64,000 nt of DNA from JAXDMK01 sp963790325 (GTDB lineage Bacteria; Actinomycetota; Acidimicrobiia; Acidimicrobiales; AC-14). The translations under genes were made by a program, and so were the position numbers. Positions 59,308 through 64,000 of the stretch are shown here, piece by piece. The stretch spans positions 620,001-684,000 of the forward strand of contig CAWBNY010000002.1 of assembly GCA_963790325.1 (NCBI GenBank). The letters run 5' to 3'. Each line of letters opens with the position of its first letter. The first letter of the stretch is position 1. The notes beneath the pieces were generated by a model that had not been told where the DNA came from, searched no databases, and was given only the letters and a program-made list of their open reading frames with translations.

Positions 59308-59841
59308 TCAGTCCTTGCTGAGAAGGGGCGTGCCCTCCTGCTCGCGGGCGAGGGCCCACAGCAGGTCGGACAGCCGGTTGAGGTAGGGGACGACGTGGGA
59401 GCCGTCGGCGGCGACCGCCAGGGCGGTGCGTTCGGCCCGGCGGACGACGGCCCGAGCCAGGTCGAGGGCCGCCGAGAGCGGGGTCTGGCCGGGGAGCACG
59501 AACTCGGTGGGCGGCGGGAAGCGGGCGGTGACGTCGTCGATGTGGGGTTCGAGGTCGGCGACCATGCCGGCGGTGACCGCGGTCCGGCCGGGGACGAGCT
59601 TGGTCCGGTTCTCGGGGGCGGTGGCCAGCTCGGCCATGAGCACCCACAGGTCCCGCTCCAACCCGACGAGGAGTGCCGAAAGCTCGTCGCCGGTGGAGAG
59701 GGCCCGGGCCATGCCGATGGCGGCCTGGGCCTCGTCGACGTCGCCGCAGGCGGCGGGGGCGGGATGGTCCTTGGGTACCCGTCCACCGAAGAGGAGCCCG
59801 GTGGTGCCGTCATCGCCCGTCCGGGTGTAGATCCTGCTCAC
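59308..59841 (-). CDS. Cob(I)alamin adenosyltransferase, PduO type
   Basis: 177 residues. The N-terminal YTRTGDDGTTGLLFGGR ATP loop, RAVVRRAERTA and PYLNRLSDLLWALAR are the three conserved blocks of PduO/MMAB enzymes, which make adenosylcobalamin from cob(I)alamin and ATP. GTG 59841 overlaps the murF stop (GTGA). The B12-dependent metH lies 2.5 kb away, but it uses methylcobalamin, so a link is only general B12 metabolism. Confidence 0.94.
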   Translation of the reverse strand: MSRIYTRTGDDGTTGLLFGGRVPKDHPAPAACGDVDEAQAAIGMARALSTGDELSALLVGLERDLWVLMAELATAPENRTKLVPGRTAVTAGMVADLEPHIDDVTARFPPPTEFVLPGQTPLSAALDLARAVVRRAERTALAVAADGSHVVPYLNRLSDLLWALAREQEGTPLLSKD

Positions 59842-61145
59842 GTGGCCGCCAGCCTACCGGCGAGTCCTTCCAGCCCCGCCGCCCGGCTGCCCTTCACCAG
59901 CACCCCGTCGCCCTCTCCGATCGGCCCCAGGAGGCGGAGGGCGTCGTCGGGGTCGGACGCCTGCTCGCCGCCGTAGTCGGGGGCCGCCACCGCGATCACG
60001 CGCAACCCCAGATCGGTCGCCAGCGCGCCCAGGCGGCGGTGCTCGGCGGGCCCGCCCTCGCCCAGCTCGGCCATCACCCCGAGGATGGCGGTCCGCCGCT
60101 CCACCTGGAGCTGGGCCAGCGAGCGCAGGGCGGCCTCGGTGGACACCGGGTTGGCGTTGTAGGCGTCGTTGAGCACCAGCGCCCCTGACGGCGCCCGGTC
60201 GAGCTGCATCCGCCACGCCGACAGGGTGGCTCGGCTCAGGCCCTCGCTGACCTCGGTGAGGGTGATCCCGCAGGCCAGGGCGGCGGCCGCGGCGGCGACC
60301 GCGTTGGCCGCCTGGTGCTCGCCCCGCACCGGCAGGCGCATGGCGACCGAGCCCCACGGCGTCTGCAGGTCGAGGTGGACACGGAGCGACCGGTCGACGT
60401 CGAGCACGTCGCCCCGCACCTCCCCGCAGCCCATCCCGAAGGTGAGGACGGTGGCGGTCGTCCGCTCGGCCATGGCCGCCACCAGGGGGACGCCGGCGTT
60501 GAGCACCGCCGTCCCGGTGGACGGGAGGCTCTCGACCAGCTCGCCCTTGGCCGCCGCCACCTCCTCCAGCGACCCGAACAGCTCGGTGTGGGCCATCCCC
60601 ACCGTGGTCACCACTCCCGCCGTGGGCCGCGCCACCGCGCAGAGGGAGGCGATGTGGCCCCGGCCCCGGGCGCCCATCTCGACCACCACCGCCTCGGTGC
60701 CGTCGGGGGCGTTGGCCAGGGTGAGGGGCACACCGAGCTCGTTGTTGAACGACCTCGGGCTGGCCGCGGTGACCAACCGGCGGGCGAAGATCGAGGCCAG
60801 CAGGTCCTTGGTCGACGTCTTGCCGACCGACCCGGTGATGCCGACCACCCGGTCGGGGAGGCGGTCGCGGGCGGCCCGGCCGAGGGCGGTGAGGGCGGCG
60901 CCGGTGTCGGTCACCACGATGGCGGTGGTGCCGCCCACCGGCTGGCGGGCGGTGAGGTAGGCGGCCGCCCCCGCGGCCAGGGCCGCGGCCACGAAGTCGT
61001 GCCCGTCGCGGGCGTCGACGATGGGGACGAACAGCTCGCCACCCGTCACCAGGCGGGAGTCGATGGCCGCGCCCCGCACCGCCACGTCGGGCCCGAAGTG
61101 GATCCCACCGGTGGCCTGCGCCACCTCGGACGCCAGCAGCTCCAT
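59838..61145 (-). CDS. murF: UDP-N-acetylmuramoyl-tripeptide--D-Ala-D-Ala ligase
   Basis: 435 residues. VVGITGSVGKTSTKDLLASIF is the Mur ligase P-loop, with SFNNELGVPLTLANAP and LNDAYNANPVSTEAALRSL typical of MurF. It adds D-Ala-D-Ala to the cytoplasmic peptidoglycan precursor. ddl, which makes that dipeptide, is divergent with only 22 bp between starts. An AGGA lies 4 nt before the ATG. Confidence 0.95.
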   Translation of the reverse strand: MELLASEVAQATGGIHFGPDVAVRGAAIDSRLVTGGELFVPIVDARDGHDFVAAALAAGAAAYLTARQPVGGTTAIVVTDTGAALTALGRAARDRLPDRVVGITGSVGKTSTKDLLASIFARRLVTAASPRSFNNELGVPLTLANAPDGTEAVVVEMGARGRGHIASLCAVARPTAGVVTTVGMAHTELFGSLEEVAAAKGELVESLPSTGTAVLNAGVPLVAAMAERTTATVLTFGMGCGEVRGDVLDVDRSLRVHLDLQTPWGSVAMRLPVRGEHQAANAVAAAAAALACGITLTEVSEGLSRATLSAWRMQLDRAPSGALVLNDAYNANPVSTEAALRSLAQLQVERRTAILGVMAELGEGGPAEHRRLGALATDLGLRVIAVAAPDYGGEQASDPDDALRLLGPIGEGDGVLVKGSRAAGLEGLAGRLAAT

Positions 61146-61152
61146 CGGTTCC

Positions 61153-61158
61153 TACACT
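61153..61158 (+). promoter_or_regulatory. Candidate -10 box (TACACT) of ddl, leaderless
   Basis: TACACT ends 9 nt before GTG 61168, with no Shine-Dalgarno. It lies inside the 22-bp gap shared with murF, so the two promoters must overlap the start of the opposite gene. Confidence 0.5.
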
Positions 61159-61167
61159 CGCACCTTT

Positions 61168-62199
61168 GTGGGGCTCACTCGGCTCGTCCTCCTCTTCGGC
61201 GGCCGGTCGGCGGAGCACGAGGTCTCGTGCGTCACCGCCGCCCACGTGCTGGCCGCGGCCGACCCCGAGCGCTACGACGTCGTCCCCGTCGGGATCACCC
61301 ACGATGGTCGGTGGGTGCGGGCCGAGCCCGCGGCCGACCGCCTCGTCGCCGAGGGGCCGACGGTCGAGCCGGGCTCGATGCTGTCGGGGTCGGGCCCGTC
61401 CACCGTCGCCTTCCCCGTCCTCCACGGCCCGTTCGGGGAGGACGGCACCGTCCAGGGCCTGCTGGAGATGCTCGGGGTGCCCTACGTCGGCACCGGCGTC
61501 CTCGGCTCCGCCCTGTGCATGGACAAGGCCATGGCCAAGGACGCGGCCGCCGCCCACGGCCTGCCCCAGGTCCGCCACCTGGCCTTCCGCGACGTCGACC
61601 TCGACGGGGCCGTCGACCGGGTCCTCGCCGACCTCGGGCTGCCGGTGTTCGTGAAGCCGGCCAACCTCGGATCGTCGGTCGGGGTCAGCCGGGCCCGCGA
61701 CGAGGCCGAGCTGGCCACCGCGGTGAAGCTCGCCCTCGACTACGACGAGTGGGTGGTGGTCGAGGAGGCCGTCACCGCCCGGGAGATCGAGTGCGGGGTC
61801 CTCGGCTACGGGCGGCTGCAAGCGTCGGTGCCGGGCGAGATCCGCCCCAGCCACCAGTTCTACGACTACGAGGACAAGTACGCCGACGGGGCGGCCGAGT
61901 TGCTCGTTCCCGCGCCCCTTCCGGCCGAGGTGGCCGACGAGGTCCGCCGGCTGGCCGTGGCCGCCGCCACCGCCCTCCGGGTCGACGGCATGGCCCGGGT
62001 CGACTTCTTCTACGAGGAGGCCGGCCGGGGGCTGCTCCTCAACGAGGTCAACACCATCCCCGGCTTCACGCCGATCTCCATGTACCCCAAGATGTGGGCC
62101 GCCACCGGCGTCCCCTACCGCCGGCTCATCGACGAGCTGGTCGACGCCGGCCGGGCCCGCCACCGCAACCGGGCCGAGCGCTACGGCCGCGGCCGGTAG
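61168..62199 (+). CDS. ddl: D-alanine--D-alanine ligase
   Basis: 343 residues, ATP-grasp. LLFGGRSAEHEVS at the start, HGPFGEDGTVQGLLEMLG, PVFVKPANLGSSVGVSR and LNEVNTIPGFTPISMYPKMW are all Ddl signatures. It makes the dipeptide used by MurF. GTG 61168 follows a -10-like TACACT by 9 nt and has no ribosome site, so it is probably leaderless. Confidence 0.96.
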   Translation: MGLTRLVLLFGGRSAEHEVSCVTAAHVLAAADPERYDVVPVGITHDGRWVRAEPAADRLVAEGPTVEPGSMLSGSGPSTVAFPVLHGPFGEDGTVQGLLEMLGVPYVGTGVLGSALCMDKAMAKDAAAAHGLPQVRHLAFRDVDLDGAVDRVLADLGLPVFVKPANLGSSVGVSRARDEAELATAVKLALDYDEWVVVEEAVTAREIECGVLGYGRLQASVPGEIRPSHQFYDYEDKYADGAAELLVPAPLPAEVADEVRRLAVAAATALRVDGMARVDFFYEEAGRGLLLNEVNTIPGFTPISMYPKMWAATGVPYRRLIDELVDAGRARHRNRAERYGRGR

Positions 62200-62347
62200 C
62201 CGCCAGGAGACCCGAGGGGCGGACTTGAGGACCAGTGCCGACATGATCCCGAGCCCCGCAGACAGCCGCCGCCTATACGGAGTGTGATCGGGTCGCCACT
62301 CTGTGTCAGCAGCCGGTTTCCTCGACCGGGAGGGACGGCCGCCTCGG

Positions 62348-62353
62348 TAGCGT
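62348..62353 (+). promoter_or_regulatory. Candidate -10 box (TAGCGT) of metH
   Basis: TAGCGT ends 10 nt before ATG 62364, no Shine-Dalgarno. The rest of the 164-bp gap from ddl shows no riboswitch I can support. Confidence 0.4.
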
Positions 62354-62363
62354 GGACTCCGAC

Positions 62364-64000
62364 ATGAGCAGCTACCTCGACGCGGTCCGCCGGCGGGTCG
62401 TGATCTACGACGGCGCCACCGGCACCAACCTCCAGCTCCGGGGCCTCACGGCCGACGACTTCGGGGGGCCGGCGTTCGAGGGGTGCAACGAGATCCTCGT
62501 CGACACCCGGCCGGACGTGATCGCCGACCTCCACCGGTCGTTCCTCGAGGTCGGCAGCGACGTGGTGGAGACCGACTCGTTCGGCAGCCTGTCGCTCACC
62601 CTCGTCGAGTACGGCATCGCCGACCGGGCCTACGAGCTCAACCTCAAGGCGGCCGGGATCGCCCGGGAGGTGGCCCACGGCTTCACCACCCCCGACCGAC
62701 CGAGGTGGGTGGCCGGCTCCATCGGCCCCGGAACCAAGTTCCCGTCCCTCGGCCAGATCCGCTTCACCGAGATGCGCGACGCCTACGAGGTCCAGGCCCG
62801 GGGTTTGCTCGACGGCGGGGTCGACCTCCTCCTGATCGAGACCGTGTTCGACCTCCTCCAGGCCAAGACGGCCATCGTCGGCTGCCGCCGGGCCATGGCC
62901 GCCGTCGGCCGTCAGGTGCCCATCCAGGTCCAGGTCACGGTCGAGCTCACCGGGCGCATGCTCCCCGGCACCGAGATCGGCGCCGCCCTCACCGCCCTCG
63001 ACGCCCTCCGCCCCGACGTCATCGGCCTCAACTGCGCCACCGGCCCGGCCGAGATGCACGAGCACCTCCGCCACCTGTCCCAGCACTGCCGGGTGCCGAT
63101 CTCGTGCCTGCCCAACGCCGGCCTGCCCTCGGTGGTCGACGGCAGGATGCACTACGACCTCACCCCCGCCCAGCTGGCCGAGTACCACCACGGCTTCGTC
63201 ACGGACCTGGGTGTGAGCGTGATCGGGGGGTGCTGCGGCACCACGCCCGAGCACCTCAAGGCCGTCATCGACCGGTGCCGCGACCTCACCCCCGCCCCCC
63301 GCAGACCGGTCCACGAGCCGGGGGCGGCATCGATCTACACCCACGTCCCGTTCCGCCAGGACACGTCGTTCCTGGTGGTGGGCGAGCGCACCAACGCCAA
63401 CGGGTCGCTCAAGTTCCGCCAGGCCATGCTCGCCTCCGACTGGGACACGTGCGTGGCCATGGCCCGCGACCAGGTCAAGGAGGGCGCCCACCTGCTCGAC
63501 GTGTGCGTCGACTACACGGGCGAGGACGGCGTCGAGGACATGGACGAGATCGCCCGTCGCTTCGCCACCCAGGCCAGCCTGCCGCTCATGATCGACTCCA
63601 CCGAGCCGCCCGTCATCGAGGCCGCCCTCCGGTGGATCGGGGGCAAGGCCGTCCTCAACTCGGTCAACCTGGAGGACGGCGACGCCCCCGGCACCCGCCT
63701 CGACCGCTTCCTGAGCCTGGCCCGGGAGTACGGGGCGGCCGTCGTCTGCACGTGCATCGACCAGGAGGGTCAGGCCCGCACCCGGGACTGGAAGCTGCGG
63801 GCGGCCCAGGCCATCCACGATCTGGCGGTCGACCGCTACGGGCTGGAGCCGTCCGACCTCATCTTCGACCCGTTGGCCCTGCCCCTGTCCACCGGCATGG
63901 AGGAGAGCCGGCGGGACGGCATCGAGACCATCGAGGGCATCAAGCTGATAAAGGCCCAGTTGCCGGGGGTCCACACCATCCTGGGACTGTCGAACGTGTC
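62364..64000 (+). CDS. metH: Cobalamin-dependent methionine synthase (3' truncated)
   Basis: 545 codons to the right edge; the frame is open. The homocysteine domain is first: YDGATGTNLQLRGL, ETDSFGSLSLTL, and zinc ligands in GLNCATGP and IGGCCGTTP. The methyltetrahydrofolate (pterin) domain starts about residue 330 with FLVVGERTNANGSLKFRQAML and DVCVDYTGEDG, IDSTEP. The cobalamin and activation domains must lie beyond the window. It makes methionine from homocysteine. ATG 62364 is chosen as the first start after the TAGCGT box. Confidence 0.95.
   Translation, partial: MSSYLDAVRRRVVIYDGATGTNLQLRGLTADDFGGPAFEGCNEILVDTRPDVIADLHRSFLEVGSDVVETDSFGSLSLTLVEYGIADRAYELNLKAAGIAREVAHGFTTPDRPRWVAGSIGPGTKFPSLGQIRFTEMRDAYEVQARGLLDGGVDLLLIETVFDLLQAKTAIVGCRRAMAAVGRQVPIQVQVTVELTGRMLPGTEIGAALTALDALRPDVIGLNCATGPAEMHEHLRHLSQHCRVPISCLPNAGLPSVVDGRMHYDLTPAQLAEYHHGFVTDLGVSVIGGCCGTTPEHLKAVIDRCRDLTPAPRRPVHEPGAASIYTHVPFRQDTSFLVVGERTNANGSLKFRQAMLASDWDTCVAMARDQVKEGAHLLDVCVDYTGEDGVEDMDEIARRFATQASLPLMIDSTEPPVIEAALRWIGGKAVLNSVNLEDGDAPGTRLDRFLSLAREYGAAVVCTCIDQEGQARTRDWKLRAAQAIHDLAVDRYGLEPSDLIFDPLALPLSTGMEESRRDGIETIEGIKLIKAQLPGVHTILGLSNV

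Noticed and set aside
62202..62213. GCCAGGAGACCC resembles the B12 box of cobalamin riboswitches, before metH
   Set aside because: The B12 box ends the aptamer, so the rest would have to lie inside ddl coding sequence, and I see none of the other conserved segments in order. Probably chance.

Overview
The window is 64 kb of very GC-rich bacterial chromosome. Dense coding, many GTG starts, GTGA stop/start overlaps, F420 biosynthesis genes, LytR-CpsA-Psr (LCP) proteins, a DUF2510 protein and Ser/Thr-Pro-rich linkers all point to an actinobacterium. The mix of secreted FG-GAP-like proteins and F420/B12 enzymes fits Acidimicrobiia best, but this is inference from gene content; there is no rRNA or tRNA here to confirm it.

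Layout. 1-2.65 kb: two secreted or surface proteins (one cut by the left edge) with a C-terminal block of five FG-GAP-like repeats. 2.7-4.9 kb: an MFS drug exporter and its TetR regulator, preceded by a long operator-like palindrome. 4.9-9.5 kb: a VOC protein, an OsmC-type peroxidase, then an uncharacterised four-gene group with a P-loop (STAND-like) NTPase and a DUF1353 membrane protein. 9.5-15.9 kb and 18.2-24.4 kb: minus-strand glycan export operons (glycosyltransferases, DUF2304, a flippase, a Wzm/Wzt ABC exporter, a DUF2142 membrane protein). Between them lie a non-coding tandem-repeat patch, two sensor or hypothetical proteins and a peptidoglycan-binding protein.

24.5-27 kb holds the most unusual locus. 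It is a minus-strand operon of a PaaK-like adenylate-forming enzyme, a nine-helix membrane protein with the YD / GxGD / PAL-like signature of presenilin/signal-peptide-peptidase intramembrane aspartyl proteases, and a 27-codon gene with a near-perfect Shine-Dalgarno. A strong hairpin follows. It looks like a make, cut and activate unit for a short peptide.

27-34 kb: a two-domain glycosyltransferase, a lipoprotein, a methyltransferase and a GT-C type glycosyltransferase. 34-35.7 kb: cofD and cofE (coenzyme F420). 35.8-43.8 kb: nucleotide-sugar genes (GalE-like epimerase, sugar-1-phosphate nucleotidyltransferase, UDP-glucuronate decarboxylase, UDP-glucose dehydrogenase, RmlD, RmlB) with a rhamnosyltransferase-like enzyme. 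43.8-47.5 kb: two tandem LCP ligases, which probably attach the finished glycans to the wall.

47.5-64 kb is mostly housekeeping: pabB-pabC (folate), birA and an acyl-CoA carboxylase alpha chain, an Lpd-like flavoprotein, a secreted trypsin-like protease, a rhodanese-MoeB fusion, a conserved unknown, an aminotransferase-like protein that lacks the PLP lysine, pepA, a cobalamin adenosyltransferase, murF, ddl and the start of metH (cut by the right edge). Several starts here have a TANNNT box 6-10 nt upstream and no Shine-Dalgarno, so leaderless transcripts seem common.
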